From contig NZ_PTXL01000008.1 in the NCBI RefSeq assembly GCF_004343775.1, forward strand, positions 248,001-312,000: 64,000 nt of DNA, in the 5' to 3' direction. The first letter of the stretch is position 1. Every line of letters begins with the position of its first letter. The DNA comes from Burkholderia sp. SRS-46. GTDB lineage: Bacteria; Pseudomonadota; Gammaproteobacteria; Burkholderiales; Burkholderiaceae. The position numbers and the translations under genes were made by a program. Positions 36,773-47,598 of the stretch are shown here, in pieces. Under the pieces are notes generated by a model. It was given only the letters and a program-made list of their open reading frames with translations, did not search any database and had not been told where the DNA came from.

Positions 36773-38170
36773 TCATACGCGACGCCATTCGGTCGATCCG
36801 CCCGGTTTGTCTTCAAGCGCGATACCCGCATCGAGCAGTTCCGCCCGGATCCGGTCCGCTTCGGCATAGTCCTTCGCTTGCTTCGCCGCGACGCGCGCGG
36901 CGATCTTCGCTTCGATCTCGTCGGTCGACAGCCCGCCTTCCTGTGCGGCACCCGCCGCCTGCTGCAGGAACGCGCGCGGCTCGCGGCCGAGCAATCCCAA
37001 CAATCCGCCCAGATGCTTCAGCTGGCGCGCAAGCGCCGCGTCGCGCGTGCGGTTCACCTCGCCCGCCAGCTCGAACAGCACCGACACCGCGAGCGACGAG
37101 TTGAAGTCGTCGTTCATCGCGGCCGCGAAGCGCTGCGCGTGCGGCTCGTTCCAGTCGAGCGCGGCCGCATCGGGCGTCACGTCCTTCAGCGCGGTATAGA
37201 GCCGCGTCAGCGACGCGCGCGCATCGTCGAGATGCACGTCGCTGTAGTTGAGCGGCGACCGGTAATGCGTGCGCGCGATGAAGAAGCGCATCACTTCGGC
37301 GTCGTACTTCTCGAGCACTTCGCGGATCGTAAAGAAATTGCCGAGCGATTTCGACATCTTCTCGCTGTCGACCTGCACGAAGCCGTTGTGCATCCAGTAA
37401 TTGACGAACGTCTGGCCGGTCGCGCCTTCGCTCTGCGCGATCTCGTTCTCGTGGTGCGGGAACTGCAGGTCCTGGCCGCCGCCGTGAATGTCGAAATGCT
37501 CGCCGAGCAGCGTGCAGCCCATCGCCGAGCACTCGATGTGCCAGCCGGGCCGGCCCGCGCCGTACTTCGAATCCCACGACGTGTCGGCCGGCTCCTCTGG
37601 CTTCGCGCGCTTCCACAGCACGAAATCGAGCGGATCTTCCTTCGCGTCGTTCGCGGCGACACGCTCGCCGGCGCGCAGGTCGTCGAGCGACTTGCCGGAC
37701 AGCTTCCCGTAGTTCGCGAACTTGCGCACCGAATAATTGACGTCGCCGTCGGCCGCCTGGTACGCGTAACCGTTTGACTCGAGCGTCTCGATCATGCCGA
37801 GCATCTGCGGAATGAACTGCGTCGCGCGCGGCTCGATGTCCGGACGCTCGACGCCGAGCGCATCGACATCCTCGTGCATCGCGGCGATGAACCGGTCGGT
37901 CAGCGCGCGGATCGTCTCGCCGTTCTCGACCGCGCGGCGGATGATCTTGTCGTCGATGTCGGTGATGTTGCGCACATACGTGACCCGGTAGCCGATCGCG
38001 CGCAGCCAGCGCTGCACCAGGTCGAACACGACCATCATGCGCGCGTGGCCCACGTGACAATAGTCGTAGACGGTGATCCCGCATACGTACATCCGCACCT
38101 CGCCGGGCTGGCGCGGCACGAAAACTTGCTTGTCACGCGCGAGCGTGTTGTAGATGCGCAGTGATTCCAT
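36773..38170 (-). CDS. cysS: Cysteinyl-tRNA synthetase
   Basis: A 465-residue class I synthetase. The HIGH-type motif is [16 protein letters not shown] (zinc Cys and HVGH, about residues 28-43) and the KMSKS motif is [11 protein letters not shown]. The zinc site also uses WHIECSAMG and the HHENE segment ([14 protein letters not shown]). The DALR anticodon domain follows and ends in [10 protein letters not shown]. The ATG at 38170 gives the standard [10 protein letters not shown] start. It is divergent from a TPR protein. Confidence 0.97.
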   Translation of the reverse strand: MESLRIYNTLARDKQVFVPRQPGEVRMYVCGITVYDYCHVGHARMMVVFDLVQRWLRAIGYRVTYVRNITDIDDKIIRRAVENGETIRALTDRFIAAMHEDVDALGVERPDIEPRATQFIPQMLGMIETLESNGYAYQAADGDVNYSVRKFANYGKLSGKSLDDLRAGERVAANDAKEDPLDFVLWKRAKPEEPADTSWDSKYGAGRPGWHIECSAMGCTLLGEHFDIHGGGQDLQFPHHENEIAQSEGATGQTFVNYWMHNGFVQVDSEKMSKSLGNFFTIREVLEKYDAEVMRFFIARTHYRSPLNYSDVHLDDARASLTRLYTALKDVTPDAAALDWNEPHAQRFAAAMNDDFNSSLAVSVLFELAGEVNRTRDAALARQLKHLGGLLGLLGREPRAFLQQAAGAAQEGGLSTDEIEAKIAARVAAKQAKDYAEADRIRAELLDAGIALEDKPGGSTEWRRV

Positions 38171-38404
38171 AGAGATGAACCGTGAGCCGAAGGAAACCGC
38201 CCTGGCGATGCTCGCCCAGCATGCGAAACGAGCGAACCGCCGCTGCGGCGTCGTGCCGCGCGTCCTCGTATCACATGGGGCGGTCAGGCTGCAAGCACAG
38301 CGGTGACGGCCACGAGAGGCAAAAAGAAAGACTGCCTGCGGCTCGCCGGAACGCGCAGACGTTTTGTTAGAATGGCTCGGAGTATAACATTCCGATTTAC
38401 GCCT

Positions 38405-39127
38405 ATGAAATCTCCTCGCGGCCGCGCGCAGAGCGCTGCGACCCTCGTTGCGACCGCCGTCATGGGCGTCGCGCTCACGCTCCTGCCGGCCGCCGCGGCC
38501 CTCGCGCAGAAGGCCCCGTCCACCGCCGACGGCACGCCCGAGATCGACACGTCGATCGCCGGCAAGCAGTGGAAACAGGCGCTTGCGCAGCTCGACGCGC
38601 GTATCGCCTCGAACCCGCACGACGTGCAGGCGCAATTCAAGCGCGGCACCGTGCTCGCCCGCCTGAACCGCGACGACGACGCGATCCAGCAGTTCGTCGC
38701 GATCACCCAGGCCTACCCCGAACTGCCCGAGCCGTACAACAACCTCGCGGCGCTCTACGCGAAGCACGGCCGCTACGACGAGGCGCGCGCCGCGCTCGTC
38801 ACCGCGACGCAGTCGAACCCGAGCTACACGCTCGCGTACGAGAACCTCGGCGACCTGTACCTGCGCCTCGCGGCCGAATCGTACAAGCGCGCGCAATCGC
38901 TCGGCCGCACGAGCGGCCCGACCGCGCAGCGCCTCGCCGACCTGCAGAAGATCATCACGCCGCCGAAACCCGCGTCCGGCGCCCGCGCCGCCGCGCCGTC
39001 GACGCGCGCGTATTCCGAGCGCGCGGCCGCGAACGTGACCACCACCACGCTGCCGCTGTCGCCGACGTTCCAGTTCGGCGGCCCGTCCGGCGCGATGGCC
39101 GCCCCCTATATCGCGCCGGCGCAGTAA
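38405..39127 (+). CDS. Exported tetratricopeptide-repeat protein
   Basis: A 240-residue protein. A signal peptide at about 1-35 ([22 protein letters not shown]) is followed by three TPR units (about residues 60-160: [55 protein letters not shown]). The C-terminal tail of about 60 residues is Ala/Pro/Thr-rich. It probably scaffolds protein contacts in the periplasm. A TATAAC -10-like box lies at 38383-38388, 17 bp before the ATG, close for a leader. It is co-directional with two cyclophilins. Confidence 0.85.
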   Translation: MKSPRGRAQSAATLVATAVMGVALTLLPAAAALAQKAPSTADGTPEIDTSIAGKQWKQALAQLDARIASNPHDVQAQFKRGTVLARLNRDDDAIQQFVAITQAYPELPEPYNNLAALYAKHGRYDEARAALVTATQSNPSYTLAYENLGDLYLRLAAESYKRAQSLGRTSGPTAQRLADLQKIITPPKPASGARAAAPSTRAYSERAAANVTTTTLPLSPTFQFGGPSGAMAAPYIAPAQ

Positions 39128-39167
39128 GCGGCGCGCGGCACTTCATCCACCCAACCAGAGGATCGCA

Positions 39168-39743
39168 ATGAAACGTCTGTTGCTGGCGCTTGGCGGCGCC
39201 GCCCTCCTCGCGACCGCACCCGCGTTCGCGCAAACGGCCACCGCACACCCTGTCGTGCAGTTGAAGACCTCGCAGGGCGACATCCGCGTCGAGCTGTATC
39301 CGGAGAAGGCGCCGAAGACGGTCGCCAACTTCCTCGACTACGTGAAGGCCGGCCAGTACAGCGGCACGATCTTCCATCGCGTGATCAAGGGCTTCATGAT
39401 CCAGGGCGGCGGCTACAAGACCAACTTCGACGAGAAGCCGACGCGCGCGCCGATCCCGCTCGAGAGCCGCAATGGTCTGAAGAACGCGACGGGCACGATC
39501 GCGATGGCGCGCACGAGCGATCCGAATTCGGCCACCGCGCAGTTCTTCATCAACACCGTCGACAACGCCGGCCTCGACTACCCGAACCCGGACGGCAACG
39601 GCTATGCGGTGTTCGGCAAGGTCGTGTCGGGCATGGATGTCGTGAAGAAGATCGAAGCCGCGCCGACGACGTCGCGCGGCCCGATGCGCGACGTGCCGGA
39701 GCAGACCGTCCTGATCGAATCGGCGAGCATCGTTTCGAAATAA
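39168..39743 (+). CDS. ppiA: Periplasmic peptidyl-prolyl cis-trans isomerase (cyclophilin)
   Basis: A 191-residue cyclophilin with a signal peptide at 1-22 (LLLALGGAALLATAPAFA). The catalytic and substrate pocket is complete: [14 protein letters not shown] (catalytic Arg), [17 protein letters not shown] (Gln and Phe) and [10 protein letters not shown]. It isomerises Xaa-Pro bonds during folding of exported proteins. GAGGATC precedes the ATG. A cytoplasmic paralogue follows 88 bp downstream. The symbol is by role; the E. coli PpiA relationship is inferred. Confidence 0.93.
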   Translation: MKRLLLALGGAALLATAPAFAQTATAHPVVQLKTSQGDIRVELYPEKAPKTVANFLDYVKAGQYSGTIFHRVIKGFMIQGGGYKTNFDEKPTRAPIPLESRNGLKNATGTIAMARTSDPNSATAQFFINTVDNAGLDYPNPDGNGYAVFGKVVSGMDVVKKIEAAPTTSRGPMRDVPEQTVLIESASIVSK

Positions 39744-39831
39744 CCCGGCCGGACCCGTTCCGGCGCCTCACGCGGCCGCGTCGCACGACCGGCCGCGTGC
39801 CATTTAAACCGCCCTATCGAAGGAATTCATC

Positions 39832-40323
39832 ATGGTTGAACTGCACACGAACCACGGCGTGATCAAGCTCGAACTCGACGAAGCGAAAGCGCCGAAGACG
39901 GTCGAGAACTTCCTGAACTACGTGAAGAAGGGCCACTACGACGGCACGGTGTTCCACCGCGTGATCAACGGCTTCATGATCCAGGGCGGCGGCTTCGAGC
40001 CGGGCCTGAAGCAGAAGCCGACGGACGCGCCGATCGACAACGAGGCGAACAACGGCCTGAAGAACGACACGTACACGGTCGCGATGGCGCGCACCAACGA
40101 TCCGCACTCGGCCACCGCCCAGTTCTTCATCAACGTGAACGACAACGACTTCCTGAACCACTCGTCGCCGACGCCGCAGGGCTGGGGCTATGCCGTGTTC
40201 GGCAAGGTCGTCGAAGGCCAGGACGTGGTCGACAAGATCAAGGCCGTGAAGACGGGCAATGCCGGCTTCCATCAGGACGTCCCGACGGACGACGTCGTGA
40301 TCGAGAAGGCAGTCGTCGTCTGA
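39832..40323 (+). CDS. ppiB: Cytoplasmic peptidyl-prolyl cis-trans isomerase B
   Basis: A 163-residue cyclophilin without a signal peptide. It begins [21 protein letters not shown] and has the active-site strings [14 protein letters not shown] and [18 protein letters not shown]. It is very similar to the exported copy upstream, so the pair is a tandem duplication with divided localisation. lpxH follows 23 bp later, and co-transcription is likely, as ppiB-lpxH is also adjacent in E. coli. Confidence 0.95.
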   Translation: MVELHTNHGVIKLELDEAKAPKTVENFLNYVKKGHYDGTVFHRVINGFMIQGGGFEPGLKQKPTDAPIDNEANNGLKNDTYTVAMARTNDPHSATAQFFINVNDNDFLNHSSPTPQGWGYAVFGKVVEGQDVVDKIKAVKTGNAGFHQDVPTDDVVIEKAVVV

Positions 40324-40346
40324 CGGCCGGTGACGGAGGCACTTCG

Positions 40347-41150
40347 ATGCTGCAGGAAACTCCGCCGCGAAGCGTCTCCGCGGGCGTGCCGGGCGAGCGC
40401 GAATACGCGCAGGCCGCACGCCCGTTCCTGTTCCTGTCCGACCTGCACCTGAGCGAGGCGATTCCGAAGACGGTCGCCGCGTTCGAGCATTTCGTGCGAT
40501 ACACGGCGGACAGCGCCGATTCGGTGTTCATCCTCGGCGACCTGTTCGAATACTGGATCGGTGACGACGTGCTCGACGACGATCCGTTCGTCGCACGCAT
40601 GGCCGCGCTGCTGCACACGTTCTCCGAGCGCGGCATCGCGCTGTACGTGATGCACGGCAACCGCGACTTCCTGCTCGGCAGGCGCTTCATGAAGGCGGCC
40701 GGCGCGATGCTGCTGCCCGATCCGGCGCTGATCATGGCATTCGGCCAGCGCATCGTGCTCGCGCACGGCGACGCGCAATGCACGGCCGACCGCGGCTATC
40801 AGATGTTCCGGCGCTTCGCGCGCAACCGTGTCGCGCAGTGGCTGTTTCTCGCGTGGCCGTTTCGCTGGCGCCGCGCGCTCGCCCAGCGCATGCGCGCGAA
40901 CAGCGAATCCGGCCGGATGCGCCCCGCTTCGCCGATCTACGACGTCACGCGCGAAGGCGTCGCGGCGCTGTTCAGGAAAAGCCGCGCCAGCGTGATGATC
41001 CACGGCCATACGCACCGCCCCGCGCGCCACCTCGAACCGGGCGGCGTGCGCTGGGTGCTGCCGGACTGGGATCTCGACCATGGCGCGCCGCCGCGCGGCG
41101 GCTATCTGCGCGTCGACGCGGACGGCATCCGCGCGCTGCCGCTCGACTGA
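40347..41150 (+). CDS. lpxH: UDP-2,3-diacylglucosamine pyrophosphatase
   Basis: A 267-residue calcineurin-like phosphoesterase that makes lipid X (2,3-diacylglucosamine-1-phosphate) in lipid A synthesis. The metal motifs are in order: LSDLHLSE, ILGDLFEYWIGDD, MHGNRDFLLG, LAHGDAQCT and MIHGHTHRPARH. GGAGG precedes the ATG. The roughly 20-residue N-terminal extension before FLFLSDLHL is longer than in E. coli. It acts at the inner face of the inner membrane. Confidence 0.94.
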   Translation: MLQETPPRSVSAGVPGEREYAQAARPFLFLSDLHLSEAIPKTVAAFEHFVRYTADSADSVFILGDLFEYWIGDDVLDDDPFVARMAALLHTFSERGIALYVMHGNRDFLLGRRFMKAAGAMLLPDPALIMAFGQRIVLAHGDAQCTADRGYQMFRRFARNRVAQWLFLAWPFRWRRALAQRMRANSESGRMRPASPIYDVTREGVAALFRKSRASVMIHGHTHRPARHLEPGGVRWVLPDWDLDHGAPPRGGYLRVDADGIRALPLD

Positions 41151-41234
41151 CGGCCGGTCGGCCGTCGTCGGCCTGCCCCGCCATCGCGGGCAGGCAGGCG
41201 CGCCGCCGTCGCCACGGCGGGCACCCCGATTTCC

Positions 41235-42008
41235 CTACGACTGGCGCTCGACCGCCTTGCCTTCCAGCACCGCCGACAGGCGGTGCAAATCGAGCCGCGC
41301 CGCGTCCGCGCCCTGCAGCGATTCGAGATGGGTGCCCAGTTGCTCGAGCGCCGCGACGATTTCGTCGACACGCCGGGTTTCCTTCGCCGCATGATCGATC
41401 AGCCCGTGGATCGCGAGCGACATCGGATCGTCCGCATTCGGCGTGATGCCGTATGCGCAGAACGCCGCGCGCTCGGGCTGCGGCTTCGGCTGCGCCGGCA
41501 TCACGACGCGCGCCGGATTGCCGACCGCCGTGCCGCCCGCCGGCACCGGCTTCACGACCACCGCGTTCGAGCCGATCTTCGCGCCCGCGCCGACCGTGAA
41601 CCCGCCGAGCACCTTCGCGCCCGCGCCGACGATCACGCCAGCCTCGAGCGTCGGGTGACGCTTCGCGCCGCGCGTGAGCGATGTGCCGCCGAGCGTCACG
41701 CCCTGGTAGATCGTGCAATCGTCACCGACGATTGCCGTCTCGCCGATCACGACGCCCATCCCGTGGTCGATGAACACGCGCCGGCCGATCGTCGCGCCCG
41801 GATGGATCTCGATGCCGGTCAGGAACCGGCCGATCTGCGACACGAAGCGCGCGATCCAGTAGCGTTTCGCGCGCCAGCAGGCGTGTGCGAAACGGTGCAG
41901 CACGAGCGCATGCAGCCCCGGATAACAGGTCAGCACTTCCCAGGCACTGCGAGCGGCGGGATCCCGCTCGCGTATCGTCGCAACGTCTTCGCGCAGTCTC
42001 GTGTACAT
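41235..42008 (-). CDS. cysE: Serine O-acetyltransferase
   Basis: A 257-residue SAT, the first step of cysteine synthesis from serine and acetyl-CoA. The N-terminal helical domain includes [19 protein letters not shown]. The left-handed beta-helix hexapeptide domain has [26 protein letters not shown] and [19 protein letters not shown], with catalytic Asp and His. The C-terminal 80 residues after [19 protein letters not shown] are longer than the E. coli tail and lack an evident terminal Ile, so complex formation with CysK needs testing. Confidence 0.93.
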   Translation of the reverse strand: MYTRLREDVATIRERDPAARSAWEVLTCYPGLHALVLHRFAHACWRAKRYWIARFVSQIGRFLTGIEIHPGATIGRRVFIDHGMGVVIGETAIVGDDCTIYQGVTLGGTSLTRGAKRHPTLEAGVIVGAGAKVLGGFTVGAGAKIGSNAVVVKPVPAGGTAVGNPARVVMPAQPKPQPERAAFCAYGITPNADDPMSLAIHGLIDHAAKETRRVDEIVAALEQLGTHLESLQGADAARLDLHRLSAVLEGKAVERQS

Positions 42009-42174
42009 GGTCTGATCTGGGATAAAGGCCGGCGCGCACCACCGGCGATGGCCGGTGCTTATTACGCCGGCTGATTTGTATATGACGTCCGGCGATTGTA
42101 GGGCGAGTCGCGCACGCCCGCACGAGGTCGCGTGTTCACCCCGCGGGCGGCGCGGGTATTCGCGCCGCGGTGCG

Positions 42175-43002
42175 TCAGGCGTCGCCGTCCGGCGTATGGG
42201 ACTTCAGCAGGATGTGCTTCGCGATGCCGCGCAGGATGTTCACTTCCTCCCGCTCCAGCCCGGTGCGCGCGAACAGGCGCCGCAGCCGCGGCATCAGCTT
42301 CTTCGGATTGCGCGGGTCGAGAAATTCGAGCGCGATCAGCGCGTTCTCGAGGTGCACGTACATCCGCTCGATCTCGTCGCTCTGCGCGAGCGTGCCGGCT
42401 TCCGGCGGTTGCGCCGGCGCGCTGGCCTGCTCGAGAAACGCGATGCGCAGCTCGTAGGCCAGCACCTGCACCGCCTGCGCGAGATTCAGCGAACTGTAGG
42501 CCGGGTTCGCCGGGATGTGCGCGAGTGCGCTGCACTGCTCGACGTGCTCGTTCGCCAGGCCGGTGCGCTCGTTGCCGAACACCAGCGCGATATCGCCTGT
42601 GCCGACCTGCCTGCTCGCCTGCTCGGCCGCCGCGCGCGGCGCAAGGCGCGGCGGGCCGTATTCGCGCGAGCGCGCGGTCAGCGCGATCGACCAGTGCACG
42701 CCGGACAGCGCGTCACCGAGCGTCGGCACGACGTGAGCGGACGCGAGCACGTCGTCCGCCCCGCTCGCCATCGCGATCGCCTCGGGGTCGCTCTGCACGT
42801 GCGGCACGCGCGGCGCGACCAGCACGAGCCGCGAGAAGCCCATGGTCTTCAGCGCGCGCGCGGCCGCGCCGACGTTGCCGGGATGGCTCGGCTCGACGAG
42901 CACGAAGCGGGTTGACGTAAAGCCGCCGCCGAGCGGCCCGGTCGGCTGCGCTGCGTCGGACGCGGACGGCGCAGCAAGGTTCTGCAAGGATTCCAACACC
43001 AT
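42175..43002 (-). CDS. trmJ: tRNA (cytidine/uridine-2'-O-)-methyltransferase TrmJ (SPOUT, TrmH group 1)
   Basis: A 275-residue SPOUT methyltransferase that 2'-O-methylates position 32 in tRNA anticodon loops. Motif 1 is [20 protein letters not shown]. The knot motifs 2 and 3 are [14 protein letters not shown] and [20 protein letters not shown]. The C-terminal helical extension (from about residue 190) matches the TrmJ dimerisation region. The ATG at 43002 gives a short Ala-rich lead-in; a further 13 upstream residues are possible. It is divergent from suhB. Confidence 0.9.
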   Translation of the reverse strand: MVLESLQNLAAPSASDAAQPTGPLGGGFTSTRFVLVEPSHPGNVGAAARALKTMGFSRLVLVAPRVPHVQSDPEAIAMASGADDVLASAHVVPTLGDALSGVHWSIALTARSREYGPPRLAPRAAAEQASRQVGTGDIALVFGNERTGLANEHVEQCSALAHIPANPAYSSLNLAQAVQVLAYELRIAFLEQASAPAQPPEAGTLAQSDEIERMYVHLENALIALEFLDPRNPKKLMPRLRRLFARTGLEREEVNILRGIAKHILLKSHTPDGDA

Positions 43003-43275
43003 ACGACTCGATTCACCAGAATGGCCGTATGGTATCGCCAACGCCCCGGCAAGCCCACCTGTCCGGACGGCCAGTGGGGTTTCCCCGCATCCCGGCTGCC
43101 TAATCGGACCGAAAGTCGGGTAAAATTATGCCTTTATACGCGCCGCACCTGCTGCGGCGCGGGTCGTCCCCGCTCTTTGTCAATTCGCGTCTCATCTCGT
43201 CCAAGCGCTGCTGCGCGCCGGGCGGGTCGTTCCCTTCGTGGCGGCTTCCTGCCGCCGGCTACAGGATTCAGGCTC

Positions 43276-44079
43276 ATGCATCCCATGCTCAACATCGCTG
43301 TCAAGGCTGCGCGCCGCGCCGGACAGATCATCAACCGCGCGTCCCTCGATCTCGACATGATCGAGATCCGCAAGAAGCAGCAGAACGACTTCGTCACGGA
43401 AGTGGACAAGGCCGCCGAAGACGCGATCATCGAGACGCTGAAGACCGCCTACCCCGATCACGCGATCCTCGCGGAAGAATCGGGCGAATCCGAGAACGAA
43501 TCCGAATTCCAGTGGATCATCGATCCGCTCGACGGCACGACCAACTTCATCCACGGCTTCCCGTACTACTGCGTGTCGATCGCGCTCGCGCACAAGGGCG
43601 TCGTCACGCAGGCTGTCGTCTACGATCCGAACAAGAACGACCTGTTCACCGCCACGCGCGGCCGCGGCGCCTACCTGAACGACCGCCGCATCCGCGTCGG
43701 CCGCCGCGACCGCCTGTCGGAATCGCTGATCGGCACGGGCTTCCCGTTCCGCGAGAAGGACGGCCTTGACGCATACGCGCGCCTCTTCACCGAAATGACC
43801 CAGGCATGCACGGGCCTGCGCCGTCCGGGCGCGGCCGCGCTCGACCTCGCGAACGTCGCGGCGGGCCGCCTCGACGGCTTCTTCGAGCAGGGCATCAACG
43901 TGTGGGACATGGCTGCGGGCAGCCTGCTGATCACCGAGGCCGGCGGGCTCGTCGGCAATTACATGGGCGACGCCGACTTCCTGCATCGTCACGAGATCGT
44001 CGCGGCGAACCCGAAGGTCTACGCGCAGATGATCCCGATCCTGAACCGCTACAGCCGCATGCACCCGGCCGCGGAATAA
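43276..44079 (+). CDS. suhB: Inositol-1-monophosphatase family protein
   Basis: A 267-residue Mg-dependent phosphatase of the IMPase family. The metal-binding motifs are EVDKAAED (upstream helix), [10 protein letters not shown] (Glu) and [15 protein letters not shown] (motif A), with [15 protein letters not shown] (motif B). SuhB also acts in rRNA antitermination complexes in E. coli. The ATG at 43276 gives the family start [17 protein letters not shown] terminator follows at 44101-44140. It is divergent from trmJ. Confidence 0.94.
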   Translation: MHPMLNIAVKAARRAGQIINRASLDLDMIEIRKKQQNDFVTEVDKAAEDAIIETLKTAYPDHAILAEESGESENESEFQWIIDPLDGTTNFIHGFPYYCVSIALAHKGVVTQAVVYDPNKNDLFTATRGRGAYLNDRRIRVGRRDRLSESLIGTGFPFREKDGLDAYARLFTEMTQACTGLRRPGAAALDLANVAAGRLDGFFEQGINVWDMAAGSLLITEAGGLVGNYMGDADFLHRHEIVAANPKVYAQMIPILNRYSRMHPAAE

Positions 44080-44100
44080 CCCCCCGCGCGCGGCGCACCG

Positions 44101-44140
44101 ACGGCCCGAGCCCGCCCCGCGCGGCTCGGGCCGTTGTCTT
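44101..44140 (+). terminator. Terminator after suhB
   Basis: A 12-bp stem ACGGCCCGAGCC/GGCTCGGGCCGT with a 10-nt loop, followed by TGTCTTTT. Confidence 0.8.
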
Positions 44141-44242
44141 TTGCGGCTCGTCACGTCGCACGGCGACCTGCGATCGGGTGCGAACCGCATCGGCGTCTCG
44201 AACCGCAAACCCCATGCTGACCGCGCAAACGCAGGCACGCCA

Positions 44243-44839
44243 ATGATGAACGTCGATCAGGGTACGGCTTCGATCTTTGGCCTCGTCGGTTCGGCCGTGT
44301 CCCTGTTGGCGGAGATTCCGTACGGGCTCGCGATTTTCCGGCGCGCCGTGCGCCCCCATCTGTTCACTTGGCTGATCTGGTCCGTCGTCACGGCGATCGC
44401 CGCGGCCGGCCAATGGGTCGCCGGTGCGGGCCCTTCCGCGTGGTGCACGGCCGCGATCGCCGCCATGTGCCTGCTGACCTTCGTCGCAAGCATCTTTCGC
44501 GGCGAGCGCGGCTGGACCGTATCCGATTGGATCTTTCTCGGCGCGGCCTTGTCGGCCATCCCCGTGTGGGTCCTGACCGAGGATCCGACGGCCTCGATCT
44601 GCCTCGTCACGCTGATCGAGCTGGCCGGCCTCGGCCCGACCATCCGCAAGACGTTTCGCGATCCGTGGAGCGAAAGCCTCGCGTATTTCGCGCTGTGCGT
44701 CGTCAAATACGTGCTGGCCATGCTGGCCCTGCGATCGTGGAGCGTGGCGGTCGCGTTTTACCCGATCGTCAACATCGCCGCATCGCTCGGCGTGTGCACG
44801 CTGATGATCGTTCGGCGTCGCTTGCTGTCGGGCGCGTGA
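44243..44839 (+). CDS. Small polytopic membrane protein, PQ-loop-like (function unknown)
   Basis: A 198-residue protein with about six to seven predicted helices and no signal peptide. Two halves look alike in pattern: helix, short basic loop (IFRRAVRPHLFTW), helices; then helix, basic loop (TIRKTFRDPWSES), helices. This is reminiscent of PQ-loop/SWEET-type internal repeats, which transport small molecules, but the match is by pattern only. The ATG at 44243 has weak ribosome-binding support, and a second ATG follows at 44246. It lies between suhB and mutS. Confidence 0.7.
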   Translation: MMNVDQGTASIFGLVGSAVSLLAEIPYGLAIFRRAVRPHLFTWLIWSVVTAIAAAGQWVAGAGPSAWCTAAIAAMCLLTFVASIFRGERGWTVSDWIFLGAALSAIPVWVLTEDPTASICLVTLIELAGLGPTIRKTFRDPWSESLAYFALCVVKYVLAMLALRSWSVAVAFYPIVNIAASLGVCTLMIVRRRLLSGA

Positions 44840-44943
44840 GCATCGCCGATCGGCGCTGCGCACCTGACCAAAAGGCGAATATCGCGCAGGCAGGTCGGGC
44901 CCACTGGTAAACTCAGGCACCAAAGAAACTTCATGCCAGACCT

Positions 44944-47598
44944 ATGAGCACCATGCCGACCGACGCCCTCGCCGGCCACACGCCGATGATGCAGCAGTAC
45001 CTCCGCATCAAGGCCGATCACCCCGACACGCTTGTCTTCTACCGGATGGGCGACTTCTACGAGCTGTTCTTCGAGGATGCGGAAAAGGCCGCGCGCCTGC
45101 TCGACCTGACCCTCACGCAGCGCGGCGCGTCCGCCGGCAATCCGATCAGGATGGCCGGGGTGCCGCACCACGCGGTCGAGCAATACCTCGCGAAGCTCGT
45201 GAAGATGGGCGAATCGGTCGCGCTCTGCGAGCAGATCGGCGACCCGGCCACGTCGAAGGGCCCGGTCGAGCGCAAGGTCGTGCGCGTCGTCACGCCGGGC
45301 ACGCTGACCGACGCCGCGCTGCTGTCCGACAAGAACGACGTCTACCTGCTCGCGATGTGCGTCGGCCACAACAAGCGCGGCGTGGCAGCCAACGTCGGCC
45401 TCGCGTGGCTCAACCTCGCGAGCGGCGCGCTGCGCCTCGCCGAGATCGAACCCGACCAGCTCGGTGCCGCGCTGGAGCGCATCCGCCCGGCCGAGACCCT
45501 GACGGCCGACGGCCAGACCGACGCGATTCCGGCCGGCGCCGGCGCGCTCAAGCGCGTGCCGGCATGGCATTTCGACATCGCATCGGGCACGCAGCGCCTG
45601 TGCGACCAGCTCGACGTCGCGAGCCTCGACGGCTTCGGCGCGCACTCGCTGACGAGCGCCTGCGGCGCCGCGGGCGCGCTGCTGCTGTACGCGGCGGCCA
45701 CCCAGGGCCAGCAGTTGCGGCACGTGCGCAGCCTGAAGGTCGAGAACGAGACCGAGTACATCGGGCTCGATCCGTCCACGCGCCGCAACCTCGAACTGAC
45801 CGAGACGCTGCGCGGCACCGAATCGCCAACGCTCTATTCGCTGCTCGACACCTGCTGCACGACGATGGGCAGCCGACTGCTGCGGCACTGGCTGCACCAC
45901 CCGCCGCGCGCGTCCGTCGCCGCTCAGTCGCGCCAGCAGGCGATCGGCGCGCTGCTCGACGCCCCCGCGGACGCGAGCCTCGACACGCTGCGCAGCGCGC
46001 TGCGCCAGATCGCCGACGTCGAGCGGATCACCGGGCGCCTCGCGCTGCTGTCCGCGCGTCCGCGCGACCTGTCGAGCCTGCGCGACACGTTCGCCGCGCT
46101 GCCGGCGCTGCGCGAGCGCATCGGGCCGATCGTCGCCAACGCGGATTCACTCGCTCGCCTCGACGCAGCGCTCGTGCCGCCCGCCGAATGCCTGGACCTG
46201 CTGACGAGCGCAATCGCCCCCGAGCCGGCCGCGATGGTGCGCGACGGCGGCGTGATCGCGCGCGGCTACGACGCCGACCTCGACGAGCTGCGCGACATCT
46301 CGGAAAACTGCGGACAGTTCCTGATCGACCTCGAAGCGCGCGAGCGCGCTCGCACCGGCATCTCGAACCTGCGCGTCGAATACAACAAGGTGCACGGCTT
46401 CTACATCGAGGTCACGCGCGGGCAGACGGACAAGGTGCCGGACGACTATCGCCGCCGCCAGACGCTGAAGAACGCCGAACGCTACATCACACCCGAGCTG
46501 AAGACCTTCGAGGACAAGGCGCTGTCCGCGCAGGAACGTGCGCTGGCACGCGAGCGCGCGCTGTACGACGCGGTGCTGCAGGCGCTGCTGCCGTTCATCT
46601 CCGAATGCCAGCGCGTCGCGTCCGCTCTCGCGGAGCTCGACCTGCTCGCCGCGTTCGCGGAGCGCGCACGCGCGCTCGACTGGGTCGCGCCGACCTTCAC
46701 CGACGAGATCGGCATCGAGATCGAGCAAGGCCGGCATCCGGTGGTCGAGGCGCAGGTCGAGCAGTTCATCGCGAACGACTGCAGGCTCGGCGCCGAGCGC
46801 AAGCTGCTGTTGATCACCGGCCCGAACATGGGCGGTAAATCGACGTTCATGCGGCAGACCGCGCTGATCGCGCTGATGGCCTACGTCGGCAGCTACGTGC
46901 CGGCCAAGGCGGCCTGCTTCGGCCCGATCGACCGGATCTTCACCCGCATCGGCGCGGCGGACGATCTCGCCGGCGGCCGCTCGACGTTCATGGTCGAGAT
47001 GACCGAGGCAGCGGCGATCCTCAACGACGCGACGCCGCAAAGCCTCGTGCTGATGGACGAAATCGGCCGCGGCACGTCGACGTTCGACGGCCTCGCGCTC
47101 GCCTGGGCGATCGCACGGCACCTGCTCGCGCACAACGGCTGCTACACGCTGTTCGCGACGCACTACTTCGAACTGACGCAACTGCCGGCCGAGTTCCCGC
47201 ATGCGGCCAACGTGCATCTGTCGGCGGTCGAGCACGGCCACGGCATCGTGTTCCTGCATGCGGTCAACGAAGGCCCCGCGAACCAGAGCTACGGCCTGCA
47301 GGTTGCCCAGCTCGCGGGCGTTCCGGCGCCGGTGATCCGCGCGGCGCGCAAGCATCTCGCCTATCTGGAGCAGCAGTCCGCCGCGCAGCACACACCGCAG
47401 CTGGACCTGTTCAGCATGCAGCCGGCGGCCGACACGCTCGAATGCGCGGAGGCGCCGGCGCAACCGGCCGTCCCCAACCCGGCGCTCGAAAAACTGCGCG
47501 ACATCGACCCCGACGACCTGAAACCGCGTGAAGCGCTCGACCTGCTGTACGAACTGCGCGCCCTCGCGCGGTCGCACGATGCCGACGGGCTTGCGTAA
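44944..47598 (+). CDS. mutS: DNA mismatch repair protein MutS
   Basis: An 884-residue MutS. The mismatch-reading Phe-x-Glu is in [13 protein letters not shown] (N-terminal domain). The connector, lever and clamp domains follow. The ATPase has Walker [10 protein letters not shown] (about 626-634), [20 protein letters not shown], Walker [17 protein letters not shown] and the HTH end [13 protein letters not shown]. The C-terminal tail, from about residue 800, carries QLDLF, which resembles a beta-clamp binding motif (QxxLF). The next gene overlaps its 3' end. Confidence 0.98.
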   Translation: MSTMPTDALAGHTPMMQQYLRIKADHPDTLVFYRMGDFYELFFEDAEKAARLLDLTLTQRGASAGNPIRMAGVPHHAVEQYLAKLVKMGESVALCEQIGDPATSKGPVERKVVRVVTPGTLTDAALLSDKNDVYLLAMCVGHNKRGVAANVGLAWLNLASGALRLAEIEPDQLGAALERIRPAETLTADGQTDAIPAGAGALKRVPAWHFDIASGTQRLCDQLDVASLDGFGAHSLTSACGAAGALLLYAAATQGQQLRHVRSLKVENETEYIGLDPSTRRNLELTETLRGTESPTLYSLLDTCCTTMGSRLLRHWLHHPPRASVAAQSRQQAIGALLDAPADASLDTLRSALRQIADVERITGRLALLSARPRDLSSLRDTFAALPALRERIGPIVANADSLARLDAALVPPAECLDLLTSAIAPEPAAMVRDGGVIARGYDADLDELRDISENCGQFLIDLEARERARTGISNLRVEYNKVHGFYIEVTRGQTDKVPDDYRRRQTLKNAERYITPELKTFEDKALSAQERALARERALYDAVLQALLPFISECQRVASALAELDLLAAFAERARALDWVAPTFTDEIGIEIEQGRHPVVEAQVEQFIANDCRLGAERKLLLITGPNMGGKSTFMRQTALIALMAYVGSYVPAKAACFGPIDRIFTRIGAADDLAGGRSTFMVEMTEAAAILNDATPQSLVLMDEIGRGTSTFDGLALAWAIARHLLAHNGCYTLFATHYFELTQLPAEFPHAANVHLSAVEHGHGIVFLHAVNEGPANQSYGLQVAQLAGVPAPVIRAARKHLAYLEQQSAAQHTPQLDLFSMQPAADTLECAEAPAQPAVPNPALEKLRDIDPDDLKPREALDLLYELRALARSHDADGLA

